DNA of 64,000 nucleotides, taken from the NCBI RefSeq assembly GCF_009930815.1, contig NZ_CP022222.1, positions 2,522,501 through 2,586,500 of the forward strand, read 5' to 3'. The notes under the pieces are model-generated. The model had not been told where the DNA came from, did no database searches, and saw only the letters and a program-made list of their open reading frames with translations. Positions 1 to 8,472 of the stretch are shown here, one piece after another; the stretch's first letter is position 1; every line of letters begins with the position of its first letter. The stretch is from Bradyrhizobium sp. CCBAU 051011 (GTDB lineage: Bacteria > Pseudomonadota > Alphaproteobacteria > Rhizobiales > Xanthobacteraceae). The translations under genes and the position numbers were made by a program.

Positions 1-407
1 TCGCCGCCGCTGGTCCACTGCAGCTTGTTGACGGCAACGTCCAGCGCCTCGTTGACGCTCTCCGGCCAGTCGCCGCCGCCGCGCGCCTTCAATTCGAGCA
101 GGTGGGCGTAGAGATCCTGGATGTCGGTGGTGAGGTCGATCTTTTTGGTGACGTAGTCGTCGCCGATGTCGCGATAGGCGACGAGGCCCATGCGGATGTC
201 GGCGTCGGGATTGGAATCGACGATGGCTGTGGCAATCGACCAGATCTTGCGCTTGGCGCCTTCGATCAGGCCGCCCATCGAGCCGGTGGTATCCAGCACG
301 AAAGCGACTTCGACGGCGGGTTTGGCGATGGCCTGCGACAGGCCGGCAGAGAGAGGGAGGGTGGCGATAGCGAATGCGAGCGAGCGAAGGGTGATGCGTG
401 ACTTCAT
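1..407 (-). CDS. Secreted VWA-domain protein, N-terminal part (runs off the window)
   Basis: The reading frame starts at an ATG at 405-407 and runs leftward off the window, giving about 135 residues. The start is supported by a GGAGGAG ribosome site a few bases upstream. The first about 27 residues look like a Sec signal peptide (KSR, a hydrophobic stretch, then a SQAIA-like end). It is followed by a von Willebrand A fold beginning VAFVLDTTGSM, which carries the DxTGS metal-ion-dependent adhesion motif. Such proteins usually bind partners in the periplasm or at the cell surface. The ligand and any further domains cannot be seen here. It is divergent from mmcB. Confidence 0.8.
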   Translation of the reverse strand, partial: MKSRITLRSLAFAIATLPLSAGLSQAIAKPAVEVAFVLDTTGSMGGLIEGAKRKIWSIATAIVDSNPDADIRMGLVAYRDIGDDYVTKKIDLTTDIQDLYAHLLELKARGGGDWPESVNEALDVAVNKLQWTSGG

Positions 408-563
408 GGATCTCCTCCAGATGTTTCGTCCCCTCGGAACCCAGGTTCCACCGCCTTCGCGGTGGGCTGTGGCCGAAAACAAGGCGGCCGGGGTCGAAAT
501 TGCGGCTGATGGTGCGCTGGTCCGACTGTTGGACGGTCCGAAATCGGTTATGGTTCGAGCGCC

Positions 564-1052
564 ATGGAATCATCACCCGCCCGCCACATCAGCCTCGTGC
601 CCGCGCCGGATCGCCGCCAGTCGGAGACGGCGCTCGCGATCGCGCGCGGCACCGCGCGGCTGTTACGATCGCTGGGATTTTCCTGCATCAGCGAACTGCC
701 GCTGCCGTCGGGCCGGCGCGCCGATCTGGTGGCACTGAACGAGCGCGGCGAAATCTGGATCGTCGAGATCAAGTCGTCGGTGGAAGATCTGCGCGCCGAC
801 CAGAAATGGCAGGACTACCGGATGCATTGCGACCGGCTGTTCTTCGCCTTCACGCAGGACCTGCCTTGCGAGATTTTTCCGGAAGGCACCGGCCTGATCA
901 TCGCCGATGCCTATGGCGCCCATCTGCATTGTGAAGCGCCGGAGCACCGTCTGCCGGCGGCCACGCGCAAATCGATGACGGTGCGGTTTGCAATGGCGGC
1001 AGCCCAACGCATCAACCGCCTGGTCGATCCGCAGGGGCATAGCGAGTTTTAG
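564..1052 (+). CDS. mmcB: MmcB-family DNA repair protein
   Basis: A 162-residue protein of the MmcB (DUF1052) family, known from Caulobacter as a damage-induced DNA repair factor with a restriction-endonuclease-like fold. The central stretch reads ADLVALNERGEIWIVEIKSS, a nuclease-type beta strand with a D...E-x-K arrangement typical of PD-(D/E)xK folds. Its length matches the family. No good ribosome site precedes the ATG at 564, and I did not find a GTTC-N7-GTTC LexA box in the 150 bases upstream, so SOS control is not shown here. It is divergent from the VWA gene and stands alone. Confidence 0.8.
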   Translation: MESSPARHISLVPAPDRRQSETALAIARGTARLLRSLGFSCISELPLPSGRRADLVALNERGEIWIVEIKSSVEDLRADQKWQDYRMHCDRLFFAFTQDLPCEIFPEGTGLIIADAYGAHLHCEAPEHRLPAATRKSMTVRFAMAAAQRINRLVDPQGHSEF

Positions 1053-1220
1053 ACTGCGAAGCGGCCTCGCCGGCGCAAAATCCGCAATCCGAGAGCGTGT
1101 CTGCTGGATTCAGCCAATGGGCGCATGAACTGGTTATCCTATCGCCTCTGGCATGATTCTTACGGTGATCGATGATCCCGGCTGCCGCATCAGCCCTGGC
1201 TTTTCAAGAAGAGCATTTGT

Positions 1221-1245
1221 GGAACCTAACGAAACCTCCGACGTT
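1221..1245 (+). promoter_or_regulatory. Probable sigma-EcfG general-stress promoter
   Basis: GGAAC at 1221-1225 and CGTT at 1242-1245 are separated by exactly 16 bases. This is the alphaproteobacterial EcfG consensus (GGAAC, N16-17, CGTT). It lies about 90 bases before the FBPase start, on the same strand, and is the only such match I found among the intergenic regions of the window. The identification is by pattern only. Confidence 0.7.
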
Positions 1246-1332
1246 CTTTTTCGCGAATGAGCAGCGCCGTCGCCCCGGCGCAGCAAGCGCAGACGCCGAG
1301 GCGCTGCGCTGCGCTGGTCGGAGGAAACGCTC

Positions 1333-2478
1333 ATGAGGCTCACCCTTTCGGTCATCAAGGCTGACATAGGCTCCGTCGGCGGCCATACCAAACCGTCTAC
1401 ACGCATGATGGCGGCTGTCGAGGGCGAGGTCGCGAAGGCGATCTGCGATGGCTTGCTGATCGACGCTTTCGTCTGCCACACCGGCGACGACATTGCGATC
1501 ATCATGACGCACACGCGGGGCGAAGGGAGCTCCGAGGTGCATCAACTTGCCTGGAAGGCGTTCCTCGCGGCCACCTCGGTCGCGAAAACCTCCGGGCTTT
1601 ATGGCGCCGGCCAGGATCTTCTCGTCGACGCACCGTCCGGAAATGTCCGCGGCGCCGGCCCGGGCGTCGCCGAGCTCAGCTTCGACCACAGCCTCTCGGG
1701 CACGAGACCTGCGGAGTCCTTCATGGTGTTCGCCGCCGACAAATGCGGCCCCGGCGCCTACAACCTGCCGCTCTATCTCGCCTTTGCCGATCCCATGTAT
1801 TGCGCCGGGCTGATGCTGCCGCCGATGATCAAGGGGTTCCGTTTCCATGTCATAGACATGGACAACACGGCCGGCGACAGCGTGATCGAACTCGACGCGC
1901 CCGCGGATGGCTACCAGATTGCCGCACTGCTCCGCGACAACGAGCGCTTTGGCATTGATCGCATCGTTTCCCGGACCCATGGCGAGGTCGCCGTCGCCGT
2001 TTCGGCGCAGCGTCTTCACGCGATCGCAGGCAAGTACACCGGCAAGGACGATCCGGTCGCGATCGTCAGGAACCAGGGGATTTTCCCGGCGCCCGAAGAA
2101 GTCGTCTCGCCGTTCGCGAAGGCGCACTTCGTGGGCGGCGATGCGCGCGGCTCGCACGTGATGCCACTCATGCCTGTGCCGCTCAACACACCGGTGACGG
2201 GCATGTACTGCCTGCCGATCGTTTCCTGCGCGGGCTTCTCGATCGACAAGGAAGGCCGATTCGCGGAGTCCTATACCGATTTCTTCGACAACCCGGCGTG
2301 GGACGAGGTCCGCCGGCGCGCCCAGCGCAAGGCCATCGAGATGCGCAGCCAGGGCTGGTCTGGCGCCGCGATGCTGCCCTATTCCGAGCTGGAGTATGGT
2401 GGCTTCCGCGACACCGTGTCCTCACTGCTGAAGCGCTTTGAGGTGCGCAAGGAGCCGAAGCCGGAAGCGGCCGAGTAA
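1333..2478 (+). CDS. fbp: Fructose-1,6-bisphosphatase, class V (archaeal FBP aldolase/phosphatase type)
   Basis: A 381-residue protein of the bifunctional FBP aldolase/phosphatase family typical of archaea and deep-branching bacteria, which makes fructose-6-phosphate from triose phosphates. It shows the N-terminal KADIGSVGGH motif with metal ligands D11 and H18, the D52-D53 pair, and the aldolase pair Y235 and K238 in KYTGKDD, equivalent to the catalytic Tyr and Schiff-base Lys of the archaeal enzymes. Both activities may therefore be retained. A strong GGAGGAAA ribosome site precedes the ATG. It is first in a likely three-gene operon with a phosphofructokinase and an MTH938-like gene, downstream of a probable EcfG promoter. 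Confidence 0.92.
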   Translation: MRLTLSVIKADIGSVGGHTKPSTRMMAAVEGEVAKAICDGLLIDAFVCHTGDDIAIIMTHTRGEGSSEVHQLAWKAFLAATSVAKTSGLYGAGQDLLVDAPSGNVRGAGPGVAELSFDHSLSGTRPAESFMVFAADKCGPGAYNLPLYLAFADPMYCAGLMLPPMIKGFRFHVIDMDNTAGDSVIELDAPADGYQIAALLRDNERFGIDRIVSRTHGEVAVAVSAQRLHAIAGKYTGKDDPVAIVRNQGIFPAPEEVVSPFAKAHFVGGDARGSHVMPLMPVPLNTPVTGMYCLPIVSCAGFSIDKEGRFAESYTDFFDNPAWDEVRRRAQRKAIEMRSQGWSGAAMLPYSELEYGGFRDTVSSLLKRFEVRKEPKPEAAE

Positions 2479-2499
2479 GGGATCGCCTGCGAGGTGGGT

Positions 2500-3687
2500 A
2501 TGGCAAAAAGGCGCATCGGCATTCTCACGGGCGGCGGCGACGTTCCCGGCCTCAACGCTGTCATCAAGAGCGTGACCTATCGCGGCAGCGAGAACGACAT
2601 CGAGGTCGTCGGCCTCCGCCGTGGCTGGGAGGCCCTTACGCATGTGAACCTCGAGGACCCGGCCTCCAGGTCCCACTACATCATCCCGCTGAACCGTGAC
2701 AACACGCGCACCATAGACCGCAGCGGCGGCACCGTGCTGCACTCGAGCCGCACCAATCCGTCCAAGATGAAGAAGCTGCCAGATCATCTCGCAGGCCAGG
2801 ACTTTCCGGCCTCGCTCGGCACCAAGGGCGGCATCGCAACCAGGACGTGGGACGTTACCGACCAGGTGCTGGCTAACCTCTCGGGGCTCGGCATCGAACA
2901 TCTGATCGCCATCGGCGGCGACGACACGCTCAGTTACGCATCCAAGCTCAACGACCTCGGCGTCAAGATCATCGCCATTCCGAAGACCATGGACAATGAC
3001 GTCCGCAACACCGAGTACTGCATCGGCTTCTCGACCGCGATCACCCGCGCCAGCGACGCCATCCAGCGGCAGCGCACCACTGTCGGATCGCACGAGCGCA
3101 TCGGCATCTTCCGCGTCTTTGGCCGCGATGCCGGATTTACGGCGCTCTACACCGCGTACGCCACCTCGATACGGTGCGTCATACCGGAGTACAAGTTCGA
3201 TCTCGACAAGCTGATCCAGTTGCTCGTCGAGGAGAAGCGCGCCAACCCAAGCAACTACGCGCTGGTCGTGCTCAGCGAGGGCGCCGCGTGGCAGGGCTAC
3301 GAGGTGCAGGAATACGGCGAGCCCGATGCCTACGGCCATCGCAAGAAGGCGAGCGTGGCGGAATCGTTCGCCGACGAGATCAAGCGGCGCGTCGGCGAGG
3401 AGACGATCACGTCTGACCTCACCTACGACCTGCGATCTGGCAATCCGGACTTCATAGACAAGCTCGTGGCCCTGACTTTCGGTAACATGGCCTATGATGC
3501 CATCCTGGAAGGCAAGACCGGCCTCATGTCGGCACTGGTGGAGGGGCGCTACGACCTCGTGCCCATCCCTGACGCCAAGCTCGGGCCGCGCAAATTGGAC
3601 GTCGCCAGCACGTACAACACGGAGCGCTACCGCCCGATCTACGGCAATAAGCGAGGGCTGCCGATCTTTCTCAACCGCGCGTCATAG
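2500..3687 (+). CDS. pfp: 6-phosphofructokinase, PPi-dependent type by motif
   Basis: A 395-residue PfkA-superfamily enzyme that interconverts fructose-6-phosphate and fructose-1,6-bisphosphate. Motifs visible are GGGDVPGLN near residue 12, GGDD near 140 and PKTMDND near 162. The second Asp of GGDD and the Lys of PKTxDND are the residues that mark pyrophosphate-dependent members; ATP enzymes have GGDG and PGTxDND. The reaction would then be reversible. I chose the ATG at 2500 because GAGG at 2491-2494 sits 5 bases before it; a GTG at 2494 would add two residues. It begins 21 bases after the FBPase stop and is probably cotranscribed with it. Confidence 0.88.
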   Translation: MAKRRIGILTGGGDVPGLNAVIKSVTYRGSENDIEVVGLRRGWEALTHVNLEDPASRSHYIIPLNRDNTRTIDRSGGTVLHSSRTNPSKMKKLPDHLAGQDFPASLGTKGGIATRTWDVTDQVLANLSGLGIEHLIAIGGDDTLSYASKLNDLGVKIIAIPKTMDNDVRNTEYCIGFSTAITRASDAIQRQRTTVGSHERIGIFRVFGRDAGFTALYTAYATSIRCVIPEYKFDLDKLIQLLVEEKRANPSNYALVVLSEGAAWQGYEVQEYGEPDAYGHRKKASVAESFADEIKRRVGEETITSDLTYDLRSGNPDFIDKLVALTFGNMAYDAILEGKTGLMSALVEGRYDLVPIPDAKLGPRKLDVASTYNTERYRPIYGNKRGLPIFLNRAS

Positions 3688-3807
3688 GTGCAGGTGGTAA
3701 CCAACCAAGAACGTCTCCTGTGGAGGAGTCTCGGAAGTAGCCCTCGGCCAGATGGGGTCTACCGACGCGGAATCAGGGTCTCGTGCCGAGAATGAGGGAG
3801 TCAGGCT

Positions 3808-4164
3808 ATGGAGATCGAACGCACTACATTCGGCACCATCACGATTGATGGAAAGACCTATGAACACGACGTGATCATTCGTCTCTCCGGCGAAGTGGCA
3901 AGGCGGAAGAAGAAGCTGTCGAAGAAGTACTACGGCACCTCGCATGTCCTCTCGAAAGACGAGGCGAAGTTCGTCTACGAGGACGGATGCGAGCAGTTGA
4001 TCCTTGGCTCGGGCCAGATGGGCAATGTGCACCTATCGCCGGAAGCTGAGACGTATTTTGCGAAAAAGGGTTGCACGGTGCTGTTGCAGCCGACGCCTGA
4101 GGCGATTCATACGTTCAACAAATCGCATGCCAAGAAGATCGGCCTCTTCCACATCACCTGCTAG
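3808..4164 (+). CDS. MTH938/NDUFAF3-like domain protein
   Basis: A 118-residue protein resembling the MTH938-like (DUF498) family, a small alpha/beta fold that includes the mitochondrial complex I assembly factor NDUFAF3. The C-terminal half (LILGSGQMGNVHLSPEAE, then CTVLLQPTPEAIHTFN) is the recognisable part. The molecular function in bacteria is unknown. A GAGGGAG ribosome site precedes the start. It lies 120 bases after the phosphofructokinase stop on the same strand, so it could be the third gene of the stress operon or have its own promoter. Confidence 0.8.
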   Translation: MEIERTTFGTITIDGKTYEHDVIIRLSGEVARRKKKLSKKYYGTSHVLSKDEAKFVYEDGCEQLILGSGQMGNVHLSPEAETYFAKKGCTVLLQPTPEAIHTFNKSHAKKIGLFHITC

Positions 4165-4277
4165 ATCGGCCCGGCCGCTCGCATGAGCAAAAGCCCGGGA
4201 GCGCTGTAAACATCGATTGGTCGCGTGGTCGTGCTTGCTGACCGGAAGCTAATCCGCGCGTGCCCGGCATGTCACTC

Positions 4278-5999
4278 CTAGCGTTTGGTTTGGTCTTCCC
4301 AGTCTTCCCACTCTACATCATGGACTTCCAAATAGTGGGAAACGGCTGCGCCGATGGTCGGGAAAAAGCAATTCTCGCCTAGCTGCGCCAATAGTCCGAA
4401 TTGCTTCAGCTTGTCCTTTACGGGATCCTTGAGTTCGGCAAAACAAAGCTCGATACTCTGTGCGTGTAACGCCTCGTCCAATTCGGCGAGTGTATCGCCG
4501 GCAGTGACGTCCACGCTGGTGACCGGCTCGGCGGCAACGACCAGCCAACGTACGGGCGTAGGTGATTTCGCCACCGCGTCCAGCGCGCGCTCCTTGAAAA
4601 ATTCAGCGTTGGCGAAGAACAGGGGCGCATCCCACCGGAATAGAACCAGCCCGGGGATCTGACGTGCATCCGGATATCTCGTAATATCGTGATAACCTTT
4701 CACGCCGTCGGCGCGGCCCAATACGGCGGAGTGCGGGCGCCACCCGTCCCACAGGAACTCGGCAATGGCGATGGCGATTGCCAGACCTATTCCCGGAATC
4801 ACTCCGAGCACGGCGACGCCGACAAGGCAGACGATCGATAGCCAGAACTCCCACCGCTGAATGCGATAGATCCGCTTGAGATCGGTGATCTCGATCAGGC
4901 CGATCGCAGCGGCGATGACGACGGCGGCCAATGCAGCGTTGGGCAAGTGCTGAAGGAGGTTTGGCGCCACCAGCAGAAGGAAGGCGATGGCGAGCGCCCC
5001 AACGACACTGGTCAGCTGGGTGCGGGCGCCGGCGGCTTCGGCAACGGGCGTACGTGAACCGCTGCTGCTGATCGGAAAACCTTGAAAAAGTCCGGTTGCC
5101 AGATTGGCGGCGCCGAGTCCCACCATCTCCTGGTTGGGATCGACCTTATCGCCCAATCGTGCGGCATATGCCCGCGAGAGCACGCTGGTGTCAGCAAAAG
5201 ATACCATGGCGACCGCGCAACCGCCGATCAGCACCGGGATCACGTCGGCGGGGCCGATCCAGGGAACGGCGAGACCCGGCAGACCCGGCGCAAGGGGACC
5301 CAGAACCGTCACGCCGTAACGCGTCGCAAGATCCAGCGCCGCGACGGCGGCCGTTGCCCCGACGACTGCAATCAGGATGACTGGCAGTCGCTTGTATCCC
5401 TGAAGCAGCAGGATAGCCGCCAACGTGCCGAGCCCGATCCCGGCGGCTGCCCAATTGGTCTTTCCATCAAGGATGGCGCGGGCGATCGCCCATAAGCTCC
5501 GCAAAGGTCCGTCGCTCTCGATCGAGAAGCCGAACAGCTTCGGCAGTTGGCTGATCAATACGGTCAACGCAATTCCGTTCATGTAGCCGTAGCGTATCGG
5601 CTTCGAAAGAAGCTCGGTCACAAAGCCCAGGCGCGCGACGCCCGCCAGAATGCATATCGTCCCGGAAACGATTGCCATCATGGCGGCCAAGGTTACGGCG
5701 CGGACGGGATCGCCACCCGACAACGGAACGACAACGCCAAGGATGATAGCTGCAAGCGCCGAGTCCGGTCCCAGGACGAGGATGCGGCTTGGGCCGAACA
5801 ACGCGTAGACAAGGAGCGGTATGATCGTTGCGTACAGACCGTAGATGCCGGGCAAGCCCGAGGCCTCCGCATAGGCAATGCCAACGGGGATCAGCATGGC
5901 TGCGAGCACGAGCCCGGCAAGTACATCGTGCCTAAGCCACGCCGCTTCATATCGACGGAGGGTGTCGAGACCTGGCAACCAGCGCATCCAATGCTTCAT
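4278..5999 (-). CDS. SulP-family anion (sulfate/bicarbonate) transporter with STAS domain
   Basis: A 573-residue inner-membrane protein with the SulP layout. The membrane domain covers about residues 25-430, with the family signature near residues 45-75 (AYAEASGLPGIYGLYA). A cytoplasmic STAS domain covers about 450-560. The segment LVLFRWDAPLFFANAEFFKER is the usual start of STAS. Substrates in the family include sulfate, bicarbonate and other anions; the sequence alone does not choose between them. It is convergent with the MTH938-like gene, and no partner gene is adjacent. Confidence 0.9.
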   Translation of the reverse strand: MKHWMRWLPGLDTLRRYEAAWLRHDVLAGLVLAAMLIPVGIAYAEASGLPGIYGLYATIIPLLVYALFGPSRILVLGPDSALAAIILGVVVPLSGGDPVRAVTLAAMMAIVSGTICILAGVARLGFVTELLSKPIRYGYMNGIALTVLISQLPKLFGFSIESDGPLRSLWAIARAILDGKTNWAAAGIGLGTLAAILLLQGYKRLPVILIAVVGATAAVAALDLATRYGVTVLGPLAPGLPGLAVPWIGPADVIPVLIGGCAVAMVSFADTSVLSRAYAARLGDKVDPNQEMVGLGAANLATGLFQGFPISSSGSRTPVAEAAGARTQLTSVVGALAIAFLLLVAPNLLQHLPNAALAAVVIAAAIGLIEITDLKRIYRIQRWEFWLSIVCLVGVAVLGVIPGIGLAIAIAIAEFLWDGWRPHSAVLGRADGVKGYHDITRYPDARQIPGLVLFRWDAPLFFANAEFFKERALDAVAKSPTPVRWLVVAAEPVTSVDVTAGDTLAELDEALHAQSIELCFAELKDPVKDKLKQFGLLAQLGENCFFPTIGAAVSHYLEVHDVEWEDWEDQTKR

Positions 6000-6193
6000 T
6001 GCCGGTCACTCCGAACCCGGCCGGGCTCGCTAGCTTGGGTAGCGACTGCGATTAGCCCAGCCAGAATACAGTCGAGGCTGTTGCACCCCGCGGCAAGCGA
6101 AAAAATATGATCCGCTAAGGGTCAACCGTTGCCGGCAATGCAATCGGAGGGCCGCCTTTTGCCTGTGGACGATCAGGTGGCGCGCTGACGAAT

Positions 6194-6748
6194 CTACCGC
6201 GGCGCGCGCTTCGCGAGAATCCGCTGCAAGGTGCGGCGGTGCATGTTGAGCCGCCGCGCGGTTTCGGAGACGTTGCGGTTGCACATCTCATAGATGCGCT
6301 GGATGTGCTCCCAGCGCACACGATCGGCCGACATCGGGTTCGACGGTAGTTCGGATTTCTCGGTGCCGCTGGCGAGCAGCGCGGCGACGACGTCGTCGGC
6401 GTCCGCCGGCTTCGAGAGATAATCCACCGCGCCCATCTTCACCGCCGTGACGGCAGTTGCGATGTTGCCGTAGCCGGTCAGCACGATGGTGCGCGCGTCG
6501 GGACGCTTGCGCTTGAGTGCCGACACCACGTCGAGCCCGTTGCCGTCGCCGAGTCGCAGATCCACCACCGCGAAAGCCGGCGCGGCCTTGTTGATCTGCG
6601 CCAACCCGTCGGACACGGTGTCGCAGGACGTCACCGCGAAGCCGCGGGTTTCCATTGCGCGCGACAGGCGCTCCAGAAACGGCTTGTCATCCTCCACGAT
6701 CAACAGCGAGCGGTCGGCGAGATCGTTCAGTTCGGCGATGGCGTTCAA
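6194..6748 (-). CDS. regR: Redox response regulator RegR (RegA/ActR/PrrA family)
   Basis: A 184-residue response regulator with the RegA layout. The receiver domain has the phosphoacceptor D63 in VVDLRLGDG and the Lys of LSKP. A Pro-containing linker joins it to a C-terminal Fis-type helix-turn-helix (NVSETARRLNMHRRTLQRIL). In rhizobia and purple bacteria this family controls redox-linked genes such as nitrogen fixation, carbon fixation and respiration. The start is a TTG at 6746-6748, supported by GGGGGAA upstream; no ATG fits the conserved N-terminus. It lies 108 bases downstream of the kinase gene regS. Confidence 0.93.
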   Translation of the reverse strand: MNAIAELNDLADRSLLIVEDDKPFLERLSRAMETRGFAVTSCDTVSDGLAQINKAAPAFAVVDLRLGDGNGLDVVSALKRKRPDARTIVLTGYGNIATAVTAVKMGAVDYLSKPADADDVVAALLASGTEKSELPSNPMSADRVRWEHIQRIYEMCNRNVSETARRLNMHRRTLQRILAKRAPR

Positions 6749-6856
6749 GTCGGGTTCCCCCGGTTGCGGAGCTTATGAACCATATGGCGTGACAATATAG
6801 CACTGCCAAGGCCCTCCAAAGTCGACCGGTTCGCTTTCCCCATGCTTGGCACGGGC

Positions 6857-8182
6857 CTAATCCGCTGGCCCGGCAGCACTTTCCTCGGTTTCGAAGCGGG
6901 CGCGGGGCCAGGCGATCTGCACCACGGCGCCGTGATCGGGAAAGGTTCGGTTGGAGAAGGAAACCTTGGCGCCGGTCCGTTCCAGCAGCGTGCGGGCGAT
7001 GAACACGCCCAGGCCGAGGCCAGCACGCGCGCTGTGGGTCTCATCGGCACTGCGGCGCCTGGATAAATAGGGTTCCCCGATCCGATTGAGCATATCGGGC
7101 GCGATGCCCGGGCCGTCATCGGATATGATGATTTCGACCGTATCCGCGTTCCACCAGGCGTTAACCTCGACCGTGGTCCGTGCAAAATCGACGGCATTTT
7201 CCAGGATGTTGCCGACACCATAAAGGATCGCCGGGTTCCGGGCGCCGACCGGCTCGCGCGTGGCTGCGACAGCAAGCCGCACCTTGATCGCGACGCCGAA
7301 GTCGCGATGCGGCGCCACCGCTTCCTCGATCAGCGTCGACAGCGGCATCAGGTCGAACGGCGCCCCGGACGAGGAGAGCTGAGTGAGCTTGGCCAGGATG
7401 TCGCGACAGCGTTGCGCCTGCTCGCGCAGGGTCTTGAGGTCGGAGGCGAGCTGGCCGTTGCCCTCGATCGTCTTTTCCAATTCCCGCGAAATCAGAAAAA
7501 TCGTCGACAGGGGCGTGCCGAGTTCGTGCGCGGCGGCAGCCGCGAGCCCGTCGAGCTGGGTCAGATGCTGCTCGCGCGTCAGCACCAGTTCGGTCGCGGC
7601 CAGCGCATCGGAAAGCTTTCGCGCCTCCTCGGCCGCCTGAAACGCATAGAGCGAGGTGACGCCGATCGCGAGCACGATCGAAAGCCAGACACCGAACAGG
7701 TAGATCGGCGGCAGCACCAGCGGATCGTCGCTGTCCCAGGGCAACGGCAGGTGGAAGAACACCAGCGCCGAGGCGCAGGCGACCGCGAGCAGGCCGAGCC
7801 CGATCGTCAGCCGGATCGGCAGCACCGTCGCCGAGATCAGGACCGGCCCGAGGAACAGGAATGAAAACGGGTTCTGCAAGCCACCGGTCAGGAACAAGAG
7901 CGCGGCCAGTTCGACGATATTGAGCGCGAGCAGCGCCGCCGCGTGGAGCGGATCCAGCCGCTGCATCGGGTTGAAGGCCACCTGCAGCGCGAGATTGAGC
8001 AGCGCCGAGACGCCGACAACGGCGACGCAGGCAATGACGGGAAAGTCGAACTCCAGCCCATGCGCCACGATAAAGATCGCGGTGAGCTGGCCGAGCGCCG
8101 CCAGCCAGCGCAGCCGGAGTATCGTATCGAGGCGGACATAGCGGTGCGGCAGGCGGAAGTCGGAGGCTGCAACGTCGGACAT
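6857..8182 (-). CDS. regS: Redox sensor histidine kinase RegS (RegB/ActS/PrrB family)
   Basis: A 441-residue membrane histidine kinase. About six transmembrane helices occupy residues 25-185, with the quinone-sensing motif GGLQNPF at 100-106. The phosphoacceptor is H219 in AAAAHELGTPLSTI. C259 in QAQRCRDIL matches the redox-active cysteine of RegB. An ATPase domain with SDDGPGIAP and GLGLGVFIA motifs follows. Both redox-sensing elements known for RegB are therefore kept. It phosphorylates RegR, encoded just downstream on the same strand. It is divergent from the ABC exporter, with a dispersed repeat between them. Confidence 0.93.
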   Translation of the reverse strand: MSDVAASDFRLPHRYVRLDTILRLRWLAALGQLTAIFIVAHGLEFDFPVIACVAVVGVSALLNLALQVAFNPMQRLDPLHAAALLALNIVELAALLFLTGGLQNPFSFLFLGPVLISATVLPIRLTIGLGLLAVACASALVFFHLPLPWDSDDPLVLPPIYLFGVWLSIVLAIGVTSLYAFQAAEEARKLSDALAATELVLTREQHLTQLDGLAAAAAHELGTPLSTIFLISRELEKTIEGNGQLASDLKTLREQAQRCRDILAKLTQLSSSGAPFDLMPLSTLIEEAVAPHRDFGVAIKVRLAVAATREPVGARNPAILYGVGNILENAVDFARTTVEVNAWWNADTVEIIISDDGPGIAPDMLNRIGEPYLSRRRSADETHSARAGLGLGVFIARTLLERTGAKVSFSNRTFPDHGAVVQIAWPRARFETEESAAGPAD

Positions 8183-8244
8183 GGCTGGAGTTTAGCCGTG
8201 CGGGGCAGCGATCACAAATTGGCGCGTGACCCAATACTCTTTCG

Positions 8245-8411
8245 GTCATGGCCGGGCATAGCCGTCCGAAGAAACGGCGTCGCTACCGCTTGCCTGTGGC
8301 CCGGCCATCCATGCGTGTTTCTTGCGGCGGCACCGGAAAGACGTGGATGCCCGGGAGCGCTGACAAGTTTACGTAGTCTGCGCCAGGCAGACTACTATGC
8401 CTGGGCATGAC
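8245..8411. repeat. Palindromic dispersed repeat, CATGGCCGGGCAT type
   Basis: The ends form an inverted repeat: 8245-8261 (GTCATGGCCGGGCATAG) matches the reverse complement of 8395-8411 at 15 of 17 positions. The interior has further short palindromes (CCCGGCCAT, GGATGCCCGGG). I recall similar elements scattered between genes in Bradyrhizobium. The right end overlaps an ATG at 8407 that would otherwise look like the start of the ABC ATPase gene. Confidence 0.6.
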
Positions 8412-8472
8412 GACCTTATATGACGGGCCTCACTTGCGCTCACTCCCGCAATGGCTCAATGAACGTCCCGTA

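Noticed and set aside
436..449. GGAACC-CA-GGTTCC near-palindrome between the VWA gene and mmcB, considered as EcfG or LexA site
   Set aside because: No CGTT at the right distance on either strand (the closest on the minus strand is CGAA), and it does not match GTTC-N7-GTTC.
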